Below are positions 36,129-46,895 of a stretch of 64,000 nt of DNA, in pieces (position 1 is the first letter of the stretch; each line of letters starts with the position of its first letter). The DNA comes from Ideonella dechloratans (lineage in GTDB: Bacteria > Pseudomonadota > Gammaproteobacteria > Burkholderiales > Burkholderiaceae_C), in NCBI RefSeq assembly GCF_021049305.1, contig NZ_CP088081.1:3472001-3536000 (forward strand). The letters are read 5' to 3'. The position numbers were made by a program, and so were the translations under genes. Under the pieces are notes generated by a model that was not told the origin of the DNA, did not search any database, and was given only the letters and a program-made list of their open reading frames with translations.

Positions 36129-36905
36129 TCAGGCGGCGGGCAGCACCTGCGCCAGGGCGACGTACTCCGCCACCGGCACCTCCTCGGCGCGGCGCTGCAG
36201 GTCGAAGCTGCCAGCGAAGCCCTGCTCGTCCAGCCAGCGGCCCAGGGAATGGCGCAACAGCTTGCGCCGCTGCGAGAAGGCCACCTGCACCATCTGCTCG
36301 AAGCGGCCCAGGTCCAGCGCCACCGGCTGCGGCCAGGGCACCATGCGCACCACGGCCGAGTCCACCCGCGGCGGCGGGTCGAAGGCTTCGGGCGGCACGT
36401 CCAGCAGCGACTCGATGTGGTAGCGCCACTGCAGCATCACCGACAGGCGGCCATAGGCCTTGTGGCCCGGCGTGGCGGCCATGCGGTCCACCACCTCCTT
36501 CTGCAGCATGAAATGCTGGTCCTCCACCCGGTCGGCCCAGGGCAGCAGGTGAAAGAGGATGGGGCTGGAGATGTTGTAGGGCAGATTGCCGATGACCCGC
36601 AGCGGGCCGCCCAGGCGCTCGGCCAGCGCCCCGAAGTCCACCGTCAGCACATCGGCCTCGACCACCTCGACATCGCCCCGCTTGCGCAGACGCGCCGCCA
36701 GGTCCCGGTCCAGCTCCACGACGGTCAGATGCGCGCAGCGCGCCAGCACCGGCAGGGTCAGCGCCCCCAGGCCGGGGCCGATCTCAACCAGGGGCTGACC
36801 CGGTCGCGGGTCGATCGCGCGGACGATGTCATCGATCAGCGCGGTGTCGGTCAGGAAGTGCTGCCCGAAGCGCTTGCGCGCATGGTGACCGGTGCCGGCA
36901 CTCAC
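36129..36905 (-). CDS. rsmA: 16S rRNA dimethyladenosine methyltransferase RsmA (KsgA)
   Basis: This 258-residue SAM-dependent enzyme dimethylates A1518 and A1519 of 16S rRNA late in 30S assembly. GQHFL (14-18), the SAM loop EIGPGLGAL (41-49) and the catalytic NLPY (107-110) are present. It starts at a GTG overlapping the surA stop by 4 bp. The order lptD-surA-rsmA is conserved in proteobacteria; pdxA, which often lies between surA and rsmA in gammaproteobacteria, is absent. Confidence 0.96.
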   Translation of the reverse strand: MSAGTGHHARKRFGQHFLTDTALIDDIVRAIDPRPGQPLVEIGPGLGALTLPVLARCAHLTVVELDRDLAARLRKRGDVEVVEADVLTVDFGALAERLGGPLRVIGNLPYNISSPILFHLLPWADRVEDQHFMLQKEVVDRMAATPGHKAYGRLSVMLQWRYHIESLLDVPPEAFDPPPRVDSAVVRMVPWPQPVALDLGRFEQMVQVAFSQRRKLLRHSLGRWLDEQGFAGSFDLQRRAEEVPVAEYVALAQVLPAA

Positions 36906-38248
36906 AGCGGCGGCTCGCGCATCTCGATGAAGGCGTGGCTGCGCAGCTCCTCGAGCCAGTCGTTGTAGGCCTGGGGGTACTTGCGCTCGCTCAGCACCGC
37001 CTTGGCCTGGTCGCGCAGCTGCTCGGGGCTGACCTTGACCTCGCGGCGGTCCAGCACCTGGATCAGGTGCACGCCGTAGCGGGAGACCACCGGCTGCGAG
37101 ATGCCGCCCTTGGACAGGGCATTCATCGCCGTCTCGAACTCGGGCACGAAGGCGCCCGGGCCCGTCCAGCCCAGGTCGCCCCCGCGCGAAGCCGTGCCGT
37201 CCTCGGAATACTGGCGGGCCAGATCCTCGAAACGGGCCTTGCCGGCCAGGATCTGGCTGCGGAACTCGGACAGGCGCAGCCGGGCCTCGTCCACCGACAG
37301 CTGGGCCGAGGGGCGCAGCAGGATGTGGCGGGCCCGGGTCTGGACCACCTCGCCGGGGTTGGACTCGGCGCGCGAGAGCAGCTTGAGCAGGTGGAAGCCC
37401 GCTCCGCTGCGCAGCGGCTGGGGCGTCACCCCGCCCACCGGCAGGAAGCGCACCGCGTTGACGAACAGGTCGGGCAGACGGTCCATGGGCCGGCCGCCGA
37501 TCTCGCCGCCGCGCTCGCGGTTGGCGTCCTCGGACATGTCCTTGGCCACCAGCGCAAAGGGCTCGCCGGCCTTCAGGCGGGCCTGGGCCTGCTCGATGCG
37601 GGCGCGCTTCTGGGCCACCACGTCGTCGCTGGCGCCTTCGGGCACGGCCACCAGGATCTGGGCGATGTTGAGCTCGACCTGCTTGGCCTGGCTGGCCCGC
37701 TGGGCGGCCAGGTAGTCCTCGATCTCCGCATCGCTGACCTTGATGCGGCTCTGCACCTCGCGGTCGCGGATGCGCTGGGCCAGGATCTGGTCGCGCAGGT
37801 TGCTGCGGAAGGTGAAGAAATCCATGCCATCGTGCTTGAGCTGCTCGCGCAGCTGGGCCACGGTCAGGCGGTTCATCGAGGCCACGTTCTCCACCGCGCG
37901 CTGCAGTTCGGCATCGTCCACTGTCATGCCGCTGTCGCGTGCGGCGGTGATCTGCAGCCGCTCGTTGATCAGGCCATCGATGGCCTGCTGGCGCAGGGTC
38001 TTCGCGTCGGGCACGGCCGTCTGGTTGCGCTGGGCCTCGCCGGCCAGCTGGGCCATGCGCTGCTGCACCTCGACCTCGGTCACCAGCTCGTTGTTGACCA
38101 CGGCGACGATGTAGTCGGCCGTGGCGGGCGCCGAGGCCGCCTTGGCGGGCTGGGCGGCGACGGCCTGGGCCAGCGCGGCGGCATGGGGAAGGACCAGGGC
38201 CGCGGTCAGGGTCAGCACGCGGAAGACGGGTCGGGAGGATGCGATCAT
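36902..38248 (-). CDS. surA: Periplasmic chaperone/peptidyl-prolyl isomerase SurA
   Basis: This 448-residue periplasmic protein guides barrel proteins to the BAM complex. It has a signal peptide (about 1-30), a SurA N-terminal chaperone domain (about 40-170) and two parvulin domains (about 180-285 and 290-395), the second with the usual [17 protein letters not shown] motif. It overlaps lptD and rsmA by 4 bp on each side. Its client LptD is encoded just upstream. Confidence 0.96.
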   Translation of the reverse strand: MIASSRPVFRVLTLTAALVLPHAAALAQAVAAQPAKAASAPATADYIVAVVNNELVTEVEVQQRMAQLAGEAQRNQTAVPDAKTLRQQAIDGLINERLQITAARDSGMTVDDAELQRAVENVASMNRLTVAQLREQLKHDGMDFFTFRSNLRDQILAQRIRDREVQSRIKVSDAEIEDYLAAQRASQAKQVELNIAQILVAVPEGASDDVVAQKRARIEQAQARLKAGEPFALVAKDMSEDANRERGGEIGGRPMDRLPDLFVNAVRFLPVGGVTPQPLRSGAGFHLLKLLSRAESNPGEVVQTRARHILLRPSAQLSVDEARLRLSEFRSQILAGKARFEDLARQYSEDGTASRGGDLGWTGPGAFVPEFETAMNALSKGGISQPVVSRYGVHLIQVLDRREVKVSPEQLRDQAKAVLSERKYPQAYNDWLEELRSHAFIEMREPPL

Positions 38249-40653
38249 GGGGTCTCGGAAGTGGACTGCGCGCCGGTCTTGTCGTCACGCAGCAGCTGGT
38301 AGCCGGGGATATTGTCCTTCAGGACCTGCAGCGGGTTGGTGCCCAGGCTGGACAGGCCGGTCAGCTCCAGCTGGATCATCCAGCGCTGGGTGGTTTCGCT
38401 CTGGCCGGTGGACTGGCGCTTGTTGACCACGCGCAGGATCCAGCAGCCGGCGTCGTACTCGATGCCGGCCACCGAATCGGTGACCTTCTGGTCCTTCATG
38501 CTGTAGTTGACCCGGCCCACGCCGTAGAGCGTGCCGTGACAGCTGCCGGACTGGCCGGTGCCACCGCCGTGGTAGAGCGGCCACTGGAAGCCCAGCTCGA
38601 ACTGCTCGCTGCTGCCGCGGGCGTAGCGGTAGGTGCCGGACACGGTCTGGAAGGGACCCGGATGGTAGCGGGTGGACAGGATGGTCCGCTCGGAGCTGTG
38701 GATGTCGGAGTTGTACTGCAGCAGGGTGTCCATGCTCCAGGCCGGGGTGAGCTGGCCGGAGGCGAACAGCAGCAGGTCCGAGGCGCGCTTGGTGCTGGGC
38801 GTGCCGCTGGTGGTGACCCGCTGGTCGCGGAACTGGAAGCGCTGGGCCGCGCCGAAGCGCAGGCGCTCGATGCCCGACTGGTCGTCGATGAAGCGGGTGG
38901 TCGCGCCCAACGTCACCTGGTGCTCGTCGCTGACCCGATCCACGCCGGTGAACTCGTTGTCCTGGTAGATGGACATCGAGTTGAAGTCGCTGGCGGCGGT
39001 GTCGAAGGTCGGCAGGCTGGACTGGTCCCGGTAGGGCGTGAGCACGTAGTGCAGGCGCGGCTCCAGGGTCTGCGACAGGCCCGCGCCGAACCAGGACACA
39101 TCGCGCTCGAAGCGCAGGCCGCTGTCCAGGCTCAGGGTCGGGATGCTGCGGCTGGCATGCTGGCGGCCGTTGGCCATCGGCTGGTCGGTCGAGTAGCTCG
39201 CGCTGTTGAGCGAGGCCTTGGGCGTGAACCAGCCCCAGCCGCTGTCGAAGCGGCGCGACAGGGAGGTGATGGCATGCACCCGGCTGCCCTCGGCCCGGTC
39301 GTCACCGGCCGCGCGGTCGGCCAGCACGAAGCGGTTGGCCTCGGTCTCCAGCGAGAAGTCCAGCCCCTGGGGCAGGCCCAGGTTCAGGTGCACCCCCAGC
39401 TGCGGGGCGCGCTCGTAGGGCACGGTGATGGGGTTGTCCACGTCCTGCAGCGTGCGCCAGCCCTGGACGCCGGCATACAGGGTGACATCGCCCCGGTCGA
39501 GCTGCCACTGCTTGGAGGCCTTGAAGGACTGCGACAGCAGGCGCGGCGTCAGGCTGGGCAGCATGCCGGAGAAGTCCTTCCAGTAGCTGTCGTCCGACGC
39601 GTCCTGGTAGGACCACTCGTAGTGCAGGCCGTCGCCCACGGCCGCGTAGTGCTCGGCCTCGACCGAGTAGCGCTGGCGGCCGATCGTCTCGTCGTAGGGC
39701 AGGTAGTGGGCCGCGATCGAGCCCTCGTCGTTGGGCCCCAGCAGATAGCGGAACTCGCCCTGCAGCGCCGTGTCGCGCCGGGTGGACACGATGGGGCCGA
39801 GGGTCAGGTCGTAGTTGGGTGCCAGCCGCCAGTAGTAGGGCTGGGCAATGCTGAAACCGCCACGCGAGTCGATGCTGATCGTCGGCGGCAGCAGACCGCT
39901 CTTGGCCGCGGAGGTGGCCGGAAAGGTCATCACCGGCGCGGCCAGGATGGGCACGCCCAGGAAGTGCAGCACCGCCCCCTGGGCGCGACCCTCGTTCTTG
40001 TCGAAGTCCAGGTCCAGCTGGTCCATGCGCAGCACCCAGTCGGGCTCCGCGCCCTCCTCGGGCCGGCAGCTGCTGTAGCTGGCGTCGTAGGCGTGCAGGC
40101 GCTGCGGGTTGTCGAAGTCGATGCGCGAGGCCCGACCTCCGGCCTGAGTCTTGCCGAAGAAGAAGGTCGGCTCGGTGACCGTGCCGGCATTGGTGTCCAG
40201 GTGCAGCTGGGCGGCCGAGCCGGTGTAGCGGTCGCCCTGGCTGCGCAGGAACACATGCCCCTGGGCGATGGCCAGCTGGCTGGGTTGCAGGTAGCGCAGG
40301 TGGTCGGCCGTCAGTTGCAGGCCGCCCCGGCGCAGCTCGACCTCGCCCTCGGCCACGCTCTCACCATCGAGCACGCTGGTCACCCGCCGCGCGGTGAGCT
40401 GGGCCGGGCCATCGGGCGACGGGGTGGCGGTCAAGGTCCCGAAGGGTGCGCTGGCCGCGGGGTCGGGGGCCGGGGTGGGGGGCACCGGGATGGCGGCACC
40501 CGACTGGGCCCAGGCCGGCCAGCCGGTCAGCGCCCCGCCACCCAGCAGACCAGCCGCCGCCAGGTGCAGGGACAGGCGACACAGCGACGGGCGCAGGCGG
40601 GAAGAGGAGGAATGGGACTGGCGCAATTCGCGAACTCGCGGCCGCCCGGGCAT
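38245..40653 (-). CDS. lptD: LPS-assembly outer-membrane protein LptD
   Basis: This approximately 802-residue protein has a signal peptide ending near WPAWAQ, an OstA/LptA-like N-terminal domain (about 80-190, with [18 protein letters not shown]) and a large C-terminal beta-barrel. With LptE it inserts lipopolysaccharide in the outer leaflet. I chose the ATG giving [12 protein letters not shown] because it leaves a basic region before the signal core; earlier ATGs are in frame. It is first in lptD-surA-rsmA and divergent from amgK. Confidence 0.95.
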   Translation of the reverse strand: MPGRPRVRELRQSHSSSSRLRPSLCRLSLHLAAAGLLGGGALTGWPAWAQSGAAIPVPPTPAPDPAASAPFGTLTATPSPDGPAQLTARRVTSVLDGESVAEGEVELRRGGLQLTADHLRYLQPSQLAIAQGHVFLRSQGDRYTGSAAQLHLDTNAGTVTEPTFFFGKTQAGGRASRIDFDNPQRLHAYDASYSSCRPEEGAEPDWVLRMDQLDLDFDKNEGRAQGAVLHFLGVPILAAPVMTFPATSAAKSGLLPPTISIDSRGGFSIAQPYYWRLAPNYDLTLGPIVSTRRDTALQGEFRYLLGPNDEGSIAAHYLPYDETIGRQRYSVEAEHYAAVGDGLHYEWSYQDASDDSYWKDFSGMLPSLTPRLLSQSFKASKQWQLDRGDVTLYAGVQGWRTLQDVDNPITVPYERAPQLGVHLNLGLPQGLDFSLETEANRFVLADRAAGDDRAEGSRVHAITSLSRRFDSGWGWFTPKASLNSASYSTDQPMANGRQHASRSIPTLSLDSGLRFERDVSWFGAGLSQTLEPRLHYVLTPYRDQSSLPTFDTAASDFNSMSIYQDNEFTGVDRVSDEHQVTLGATTRFIDDQSGIERLRFGAAQRFQFRDQRVTTSGTPSTKRASDLLLFASGQLTPAWSMDTLLQYNSDIHSSERTILSTRYHPGPFQTVSGTYRYARGSSEQFELGFQWPLYHGGGTGQSGSCHGTLYGVGRVNYSMKDQKVTDSVAGIEYDAGCWILRVVNKRQSTGQSETTQRWMIQLELTGLSSLGTNPLQVLKDNIPGYQLLRDDKTGAQSTSETP

Positions 40654-40774
40654 GGACCGGTGACCGGCGCAGCGGCAGGCTGCACCCCGGGCCCCACCCA
40701 TGGAGGGCGTCATTAGAATCCGCGGATTATCCATGAGGCCCGCCCTGGCCGGCCCGGCGGCGGGTACTGCGTCC

Positions 40775-41836
40775 ATGACCGTCTCTGCCCCCTCCTCCTC
40801 CCCCGCCATCGCCTGGGCCGATCCGGCCCGCGAAGCCGCCTTCCAAGCCTGGCTGGCGCCCCTGGTGGCCCGCCATGGCCTGCAACCCGAGACCCTGGCC
40901 CCGGCCTCGGCAGACGCGAGCTTCCGCCGCTACTTCCGCATCCAGTCGGCCCAAGGCCCGCGCATCGTCATGGACGCCCCGCCGCCCCAGGAGGATGTGC
41001 GCCCCTTCCTGCACGTGGCCGGCCTGATCCAGGCCGCCGGCCTGCACGGCCCGCAAATCCTCGAAGCCGATGCCGAGCAAGGCTTTCTGCTGCTGACCGA
41101 CCTGGGCAGCACCCTCTACCTGGACGCGGTGCAGGCCGACGGCGGCGCCCAGGCCGAGCGCCTGATGCGCGAGGCCGTGGCCGCCCTGGTGCAGTGGCAG
41201 GCCAAGGTGGACGCCAGCAGCCTGCCGCCCTACGACGACGCGCTGCTGCGCCGCGAACTGGCCCTGTTCCCCGAGTGGTGCGTGCAGCGCGAATACGGCG
41301 TCAGCTGGACGGCCGAACAACAGGCCCGCTGGCAGCAGATTTGCGACCGGCTGGTGGCCAGCGCGCTGGCCCAGCCCACGGTGGCGGTGCACCGCGACTG
41401 GATGCCGCGCAACCTGATGGTGACCGAGCCCAATCCCGGCATCCTGGACTTCCAGGACGCGGTGCGCGGCCCGATCAGCTACGACGTGGCCTCGCTGCTG
41501 CGCGATGCGTTTCTCTCGTGGGACGAGGAGCGCGAGCTGGACTGGGCGGTGCGCTACTGGGACGCCGCCCGCAAGGCCGGCCTGCCGGTGGATGCCGACT
41601 TCGGCGAGTTCTGGCGCCAGCTGGAATGGATGGGCCTGCAGCGCCACCTGAAGGTGCTGGGCATCTTCTGCCGCCTCAAGCACCGCGACGGCAAGCCCAA
41701 GTACAGCGCGGACCTGCCGCGCTTCTTCCACTACGTGGTGCGGGTGGCCAACCGCTATGTCGAGCTCAAGCCGCTGATCCCGCTGGTCGAGACCCTGACC
41801 GGCCCGCTGACCACCACCGCCTTCAGCCTGCGCTGA
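40775..41836 (+). CDS. amgK: N-acetylmuramate/N-acetylglucosamine kinase AmgK-type
   Basis: This 353-residue aminoglycoside-phosphotransferase-fold kinase has the catalytic loop VHRDWMPRNLMV and the metal-binding aspartate in GILDFQDAVRGP. AmgK phosphorylates MurNAc at the anomeric carbon in the peptidoglycan recycling route that bypasses MurA. Its position divergent from lptD is conserved in proteobacteria. The partner murU, normally next, is missing: the following gene is an M20 peptidase on the other strand. A TAGAAT -10-like hexamer lies at 40714-40719. Confidence 0.87.
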   Translation: MTVSAPSSSPAIAWADPAREAAFQAWLAPLVARHGLQPETLAPASADASFRRYFRIQSAQGPRIVMDAPPPQEDVRPFLHVAGLIQAAGLHGPQILEADAEQGFLLLTDLGSTLYLDAVQADGGAQAERLMREAVAALVQWQAKVDASSLPPYDDALLRRELALFPEWCVQREYGVSWTAEQQARWQQICDRLVASALAQPTVAVHRDWMPRNLMVTEPNPGILDFQDAVRGPISYDVASLLRDAFLSWDEERELDWAVRYWDAARKAGLPVDADFGEFWRQLEWMGLQRHLKVLGIFCRLKHRDGKPKYSADLPRFFHYVVRVANRYVELKPLIPLVETLTGPLTTTAFSLR

Positions 41837-41864
41837 GGGCGGCAGCATCGCTCGCGCGCCCCGC

Positions 41865-43331
41865 TCAGGGGTGGGCGGCGATCACCTCGGCCACCGCGGC
41901 GGTGAGCTTGGTGCCGTAGCCGATGTGCAGGAACTCGTTGGGCCCGTGGGCATTGCTCTTGGGGCCCAGCACGCCGCAGACCATCATCTGCGCCTTCGGG
42001 AAGCCCTGCTGCAGCAGGTTCATCAGCGGGATGGTGCCGCCCTGGCCGATGTAGCCCAGCGGCGCACCGAAGTGGCTGCGCGAGGCCCGGTCCATCGCGG
42101 TTTCCAGCCAGGGCGCCAGGTCCGGCGCGTTCCAGCCGCTGGCGCCCCAGTTGCCCACCCGGCCATCGGGCTCGAAGGTGACCTTGGCGTTGTAGGGCGC
42201 GTTGTCCTCCAGCAGGGCCTTGAGCTGCACCGCAGCCTCGTGGCCGTCCACCAGCGGCGGCAGGCGCAGGCTGAGCTTGAAGGCGGTGTAGGGCCGCAGC
42301 ACATTGCCGGCGCTGGCCAGGGCCGGCATGCCGTCCACGCCCGTGACCGACAGCGTGGGCCGCCAGGTGCGGTTGAGCAGGGCCTCGGTGGCGTCGGTGG
42401 TGGTGGGCAGGGTCAGGCCGCCGTCGGCGCCGCAAGCCCAGGGGAAGGTCTTCCAGGCCGCATCGCCCAGGATGGCCGCGGCCGCCTCGGCCTGGGCCCG
42501 GCGCGCCGCCGGGATCTCGCAGTGGAAGATCGACGGCAGCAGGGTGCCCGTCTTCGAATCCTCCAGACGGTCCAGCACCTGGCGCAGGATGCGGAAGCTC
42601 GAGGGCACCAGGCCGCTGGCATCGCCCGAGTGCACGCCCTCGGTCAGGATCTCGACCTTGAGCGCGCCGGTGATGTTGCCGCGCAGGCTGGTGGTCAGCC
42701 AGAGCTGGTCGTAGTTGCCGGCGCCCGAGTCGAGGCAGACCACCAGGCTCACGTCGCCCAGGCGGGCCTTGAGCTTGTCCAGGTAGAAAGGCAGGTCGCC
42801 GGAGCCGGATTCCTCGCAGGTCTCGATCAGGCCGACGATGCGCGGGTGCGCCACGTTCTGGGCCTTCAGGCCCTCAATGGCGCTGATGGCGGCATAGATG
42901 GCGTAGCCGTCGTCGGCACCGCCGCGGCCGTAGAGCTTGCCGTTCTCCAGCTTGGGCGTCCAGGGCCCCAGGTCGGCGCGCCAGCCGTTGAACTCGGGCT
43001 GCTTGTCCAGGTGGCCGTAGACCAGCACGGTCTGGCTGCTGTCCGGCTTCGTGGCGGGCAGCTCGAAGAAGATCACCGGCGTGCGGTCGCCCTCGCGCAC
43101 CACCTCCAGCCTCAGGCCGGGCACCTTGCGGCCTTCGACCCACTGGGCGGCGTCGCGCACCACCCGGTCGATCAGGCCGTGCTCGCGCCACTGCGGGTCG
43201 AACATCGGGCTCTTGGCCGGGACGGCGATGTAGTCGGACAACTGGGGAACGATGCGCTCGTTCCAGGCTGCGGTGACGTCACGATCCAGTTGTGCCGAAT
43301 CGAGGCCGGGCAGCTTGTCGGGGGCGTTCAT
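41865..43331 (-). CDS. M20 family metallopeptidase (dipeptidase)
   Basis: This 488-residue cytoplasmic zinc peptidase has the M20 metal ligands H107 and D109 in VYGHLDKQP, D140 in GRGGADDGY, and the catalytic E173 with E174 in ETCEESGSGD. A dimerisation domain inserts at about 215-370. The length and DKQP motif resemble the carnosinase-like M20 dipeptidases. Which peptides it cleaves is unknown. A 325-bp gap precedes it. Confidence 0.9.
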   Translation of the reverse strand: MNAPDKLPGLDSAQLDRDVTAAWNERIVPQLSDYIAVPAKSPMFDPQWREHGLIDRVVRDAAQWVEGRKVPGLRLEVVREGDRTPVIFFELPATKPDSSQTVLVYGHLDKQPEFNGWRADLGPWTPKLENGKLYGRGGADDGYAIYAAISAIEGLKAQNVAHPRIVGLIETCEESGSGDLPFYLDKLKARLGDVSLVVCLDSGAGNYDQLWLTTSLRGNITGALKVEILTEGVHSGDASGLVPSSFRILRQVLDRLEDSKTGTLLPSIFHCEIPAARRAQAEAAAAILGDAAWKTFPWACGADGGLTLPTTTDATEALLNRTWRPTLSVTGVDGMPALASAGNVLRPYTAFKLSLRLPPLVDGHEAAVQLKALLEDNAPYNAKVTFEPDGRVGNWGASGWNAPDLAPWLETAMDRASRSHFGAPLGYIGQGGTIPLMNLLQQGFPKAQMMVCGVLGPKSNAHGPNEFLHIGYGTKLTAAVAEVIAAHP

Positions 43332-43656
43332 GGTGGGAAGGCTCCGGAAGAAAAGAGGTCAGGCCGCCAACCGGCCAGACGGCGATTGTGCGCCGACGGC
43401 CCTCCCCGGGCGACGTCCTGGACCACGTCGTTGGCACGGAGGGGCCGGGCCGGCTCGGCGTGGACGCGCCCCGAACGGGCGCTGCAGGCGATGGGGCGAT
43501 CCCGGTGAAGGCCGAAAAGTTCCTCGGACAAAGCCGCGTTTGCCTTCCATTGCCGGACTTTGCAAAGCGTGAAGCGGGGGAAAACCCCGAGTTGCACGAC
43601 CGATCGAGCATGGCCCCAAGCGCATCCCCTGCGCTGTCACTTCGAAAGGAACAACC
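43332..43656. other. Divergent intergenic region, M20 peptidase / barrel gene
   Basis: No gene is evident in these 325 bp. A perfect 10-bp palindrome CTTTGCAAAG lies at 43558-43567, and a CGGGG/CCCCG hairpin with a GAAAA loop lies at 43575-43589, both about 70-100 bp upstream of the barrel gene. No clear promoter was recognised. Confidence 0.4.
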
Positions 43657-44190
43657 ATGACCGTCTCGATCCGCCACACCGTCTCTGCCGCGCTGCTGGC
43701 CGCGGCCGCCCTGGGCAGCGTCGCCGCCCACGCCGAAGGCCTCTATGTGGGCGGCAGCGTCGCCTCGCCCGACTGGCGCTCGCCGGTCAACGGCCTGGCC
43801 GGCAACGACCACAACGCCGCCGTCAACCTCTACGGCGGCTACAGCCTGAGCCCCAACCTGGCACTGGAACTGGGCACCATGACCCTGGGCCACCAGAACG
43901 GCGACCTGGGCCAGGTCAAGGGCCATGGCGGCTACCTGGACGTGGTGGGCACCCTGCCCATCGGCGCCAGCAACTTCTCCCTGCTGGGCCGCATGGGCTA
44001 CGACCGCGCCTCCATCATGACCGACGCCGGCAGCGACAACGGCGGCGGCCTGAACTTCGGCGCCGGCCTGCAGTACGACCTGAGCCGCAACGTCGCCCTG
44101 CGCGCCGAGGTGACGCGCTACCGCTTCAACACCTTCGGCACCACCGCGGTCAACGACCAGTACAGCGTGGGCGTGAAGTACGGCTTCTGA
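43657..44190 (+). CDS. OmpW/OmpA-like outer-membrane beta-barrel protein
   Basis: This 177-residue protein has a signal peptide ending AAHA and an 8-stranded barrel pattern (GLYVGGSVASPDW at the mature start), ending in SVGVKYGF with a terminal Phe. An AAAGGA ribosome-binding site precedes the ATG. It resembles the barrel protein at 29584 in size and style but is not obviously a recent duplicate. Function is unknown, perhaps a small-molecule channel or structural protein. Confidence 0.75.
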   Translation: MTVSIRHTVSAALLAAAALGSVAAHAEGLYVGGSVASPDWRSPVNGLAGNDHNAAVNLYGGYSLSPNLALELGTMTLGHQNGDLGQVKGHGGYLDVVGTLPIGASNFSLLGRMGYDRASIMTDAGSDNGGGLNFGAGLQYDLSRNVALRAEVTRYRFNTFGTTAVNDQYSVGVKYGF

Positions 44191-44222
44191 GCCCTGGGGG
44201 AGGGGCCGCCACAATGCGGCCC

Positions 44223-45098
44223 ATGACTGGATCTCCTCCAACCCTCAACCTGGTGGGCGCCGGCCGTGTGGGCCGCACCCTGGCGGCGCTCTGGCAGGCC
44301 GCAGGCGTGTTCAGGCTGGGCGACGTGCTGACCCGCAGCCCCCTGAGCGCCCAGGCGGCCGTGGCCGCCCTGGGGGCCGGCCGGCCGGTGAGCGAGCCGG
44401 CGGCCATGCGCCCGGCCGAGGTCTGGCTGCTGGCCACGCCGGACGGCGCGCTGGCCGACAGCGCCGCGCGCCTGGCGAACGCGGGCCTGGCGCCGGCGGT
44501 GGCCTGGCATTGCAGCGGCTTCTCCCCCGCCGCTGCGCTGGCCCCGCTGCAGGCCGCCGGCTGGGCCGCCGCCAGCGCCCACCCCGCACTGAGCTTTGCC
44601 GATCCGGCCGCGGCCCAGGCCCAGTTCGCCGGCACGGCCTGCGCGCTGGAGGGCGATGACCCGGCCGTGGCGCGGGCCGAGCAGGCCTTTGGCGCCATCG
44701 GCGGGCGCTGCTTTCGGCTGCAGGCCGCCGACAAGCCGCTGTACCACGGTGCGGCGGTGCTGGTCAGCAACTTCCCGCCGGTGCTGGCCGCCGCGGCGGC
44801 CGAGCTGTGGCAGGGCTGCGGCATGCCACCGGAACTGATCGCCCCGCTGTGGCAGGCCTTTGCGAAGAACGTGGCCGACAACCTGCTGCGCCTGGGGCCG
44901 GCCGCCGCGCTGACCGGCCCGGCCGCGCGCGGCGACAGTGCCGTGGTGCAGGCCGAGACCGCGGCCATGCAGGCCCGCGACCCGGCCCTGGCCCAGGCCT
45001 ATGCGGCGCTCAGCACCCTGGCCGCGCGGCTGGCCCGGGAGGGGGCGGCGCTGGCCCCGTCCGACGGAGCCGCGCCGCTCAGCCGCGCTCGAACTTGA
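44223..45098 (+). CDS. Rossmann-like/DUF2520 protein
   Basis: This 291-residue protein has an N-terminal Rossmann fold (NLVGAGRVGRTLA, about 10-22) and a C-terminal DUF2520 helical domain (LYHGAAVLVSNFPPVLAAAA and onward). The overall plan resembles ketopantoate and pyrroline-5-carboxylate reductases, so a cytoplasmic NAD(P)-dependent reductase is likely; the substrate is unknown. An in-frame ATG 3 codons upstream is an alternative start. The 3' end overlaps metW by 20 bp, tail to tail. Confidence 0.82.
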   Translation: MTGSPPTLNLVGAGRVGRTLAALWQAAGVFRLGDVLTRSPLSAQAAVAALGAGRPVSEPAAMRPAEVWLLATPDGALADSAARLANAGLAPAVAWHCSGFSPAAALAPLQAAGWAAASAHPALSFADPAAAQAQFAGTACALEGDDPAVARAEQAFGAIGGRCFRLQAADKPLYHGAAVLVSNFPPVLAAAAAELWQGCGMPPELIAPLWQAFAKNVADNLLRLGPAAALTGPAARGDSAVVQAETAAMQARDPALAQAYAALSTLAARLAREGAALAPSDGAAPLSRART

Positions 45099-45666
45099 AC
45101 ACCGCCACGCTGGCCAGCAGGTTGGGCAGGGTGCGCACCATCTCGCCGTCCTGCAGGCCGAAGCTGTCGAGGATTTGCAGCCCGTTCTTGCGCGCCAGCA
45201 CCTCGAAGTCGGCGTAGGTGCCCACGCGGATGTTGGGCGTGTCGTACCACTCGTAGGGCAGGGCCTTGGTCACCGGCATGCGCCCGCGCAGCACCGAGAC
45301 CCGGTTGGGCCAGTGCGCGAAGTTGGGGAAGCTGACGATGCCGATGCGACCCACCCGCGCGGTCTCGCGCAGCATCTTCTCGGCATTGCGCAGGTGCTGC
45401 AGGGTCTCCAGTTGCAGCACCACGTCGAAGCTGTGGTCGTCGAAGAGCTTCAGCCCCTCTTCCAGGTTGAGCTGGATGACGTTGATGCCGCGCTGGGTGC
45501 TGGCCAGCACGTTGGCATCGTCCAGTTCGATGCCGTAGCCGACGCAGCCGCGCTCGCGCATCAGGTAGGCCAGCAGCTCGCCACTGCCGCAGCCCAGGTC
45601 CAGCACGCGGGCGCCCTGGGGCACCAGGCGGGCGATCACTTCCAGGTTCTTCAGCGGGGTGGTCAT
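45079..45666 (-). CDS. metW: Methionine biosynthesis protein MetW
   Basis: This 195-residue SAM-methyltransferase-fold protein has motif [16 protein letters not shown] at about 21-35. MetW works with MetX in homoserine acylation in proteobacteria and is thought to activate it or form a complex with it. Its ATG overlaps the metX stop (ATGA), so the pair is strictly coupled. The whole operon lies behind a SAM-II-like riboswitch. Confidence 0.94.
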   Translation of the reverse strand: MTTPLKNLEVIARLVPQGARVLDLGCGSGELLAYLMRERGCVGYGIELDDANVLASTQRGINVIQLNLEEGLKLFDDHSFDVVLQLETLQHLRNAEKMLRETARVGRIGIVSFPNFAHWPNRVSVLRGRMPVTKALPYEWYDTPNIRVGTYADFEVLARKNGLQILDSFGLQDGEMVRTLPNLLASVAVFKFERG

Positions 45667-46814
45667 GCGCGGGCTCCCGGGGTGACATCGGCGGCGATGC
45701 GCTCGAAGTAGGCCCTCATCACCGCCAGGTAGCGCGGGTCCTCCAGCAGGAAGGCGTCGTGACCGTGCGGCGCGTCGATCTCGGCATAGCTCACGTCGGC
45801 CCGGTTGTCGACCAGGGCCTTGACGATCTCGCGCGAGCGCGCCGGCGAGAAGCGCCAGTCGGTGGTGAAGCTCACCAGCAGGAAGCGGATGGCCTTGGCC
45901 GCCGCGTAGGCGCGGGCCAGGTCACCACCGTGGGCGCGGGCCGGGTCGAAGTAGTCCAGCGCACGGGTGATCAGCAGGTAGGTGTTGGCGTCGAAGTACT
46001 CGCTGAACTTGTCGCCCTGGTAGCGCAGGTAGCTCTCGATCTGGAACTCGATGTCCTGGGTGCTGAAGTGCAGCTCGGCGTCGCGCAGCTCGCGGCCGAA
46101 CTTGGCCTCCATCGAGTCGTCGGACAGGTAGGTGATGTGGCCGATCATGCGCGCCACCCGCAGGCCGCGCTTGGGCACCACGCCATGGGCGTAGAAGTGG
46201 CCGCCGTGGAAGTCCGGGTCGGTGACGATGGCCCGGCGCGCCACCTCGTTGAAGGCGATGTTCTGCGCCGACAGATTGGGCGCCGTGGCCACGGCCACGC
46301 AGTGGCGCAGGCGCTCGGGGTAGCGCAGGGCCCAGGCCTGGGCCTGCATGCCGCCCAGGCTGCCGCCCAGCACGGCCGCCAGCTGGCGGATGCCCAGGGC
46401 CTCGATCAGCCGCGCCTGGGCGTCCACCCAGTCCTCCACCGTGCAGACGGGGAAGTCCGCGCCCCAGGGCCGGCCGGTGGCCGGGTTGGTGTGCATCGGC
46501 CCGGTCGAGCCGAAGCAGGAACCGGGGTTGTTCACCCCGATGACGAAGAAGCGGTCGGTGTCCACCGGCTTGCCGGGGCCCACCATGTTGTCCCACCAGC
46601 CCAGGCTCTTGGGATCGTCGGCGTGCAGGCCGGCCACGTGGTGCGAGGCATTGAGGGCGTGGCACACCAGCACGGCATTGCTGCGCTGGGCATTGAGCGT
46701 GCCGTAGGTCTCGTACACCAGCTCATAGGCCGGCAGCTGCGCGCCGCTCTGCAGCGGCAGGGGCTGGTCGAAGCGCATGCGCTGCGGTGTGACCACCCCG
46801 ACGGAGCTCGTCAT
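45663..46814 (-). CDS. metX: Homoserine O-acyltransferase MetX
   Basis: This 383-residue alpha/beta-hydrolase-fold enzyme acylates homoserine as the first committed step of methionine synthesis. The nucleophile is S152 in GGSLGGMQA, and the C-terminal His lies in [12 protein letters not shown]. Whether it uses acetyl- or succinyl-CoA cannot be decided from motif reading alone; many betaproteobacterial MetX enzymes use succinyl-CoA. GGAGAG lies 8 bases before the ATG. A SAM-II-like aptamer and a terminator precede it. Confidence 0.95.
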   Translation of the reverse strand: MTSSVGVVTPQRMRFDQPLPLQSGAQLPAYELVYETYGTLNAQRSNAVLVCHALNASHHVAGLHADDPKSLGWWDNMVGPGKPVDTDRFFVIGVNNPGSCFGSTGPMHTNPATGRPWGADFPVCTVEDWVDAQARLIEALGIRQLAAVLGGSLGGMQAQAWALRYPERLRHCVAVATAPNLSAQNIAFNEVARRAIVTDPDFHGGHFYAHGVVPKRGLRVARMIGHITYLSDDSMEAKFGRELRDAELHFSTQDIEFQIESYLRYQGDKFSEYFDANTYLLITRALDYFDPARAHGGDLARAYAAAKAIRFLLVSFTTDWRFSPARSREIVKALVDNRADVSYAEIDAPHGHDAFLLEDPRYLAVMRAYFERIAADVTPGARA

Positions 46815-46833
46815 GTCCGACTCTCCATTCATC

Positions 46834-46881
46834 CAAAACAAAACACCCGGACGTCGCGCCAGACAAAGCGGACACCGGGTG
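46834..46881 (-). terminator. Attenuator terminator between SAM-II aptamer and metX
   Basis: On the minus strand, CACCCGG (46881-46875) pairs perfectly with CCGGGTG (46850-46844), with further GTC/GAC and CGC/GCG pairs inside. TTTTGTTTTG follows. It lies 15 nt after the aptamer and 20 nt before the metX start, the right place for premature termination. Confidence 0.78.
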
Positions 46882-46895
46882 CACAGGTCTCGGGG

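Noticed and set aside
29584..44190. The two small barrel proteins (29584 and 43657) as a recent duplication
   Set aside because: They share size, signal peptide and barrel ending, but their strand sequences differ throughout and their neighbours are unrelated.
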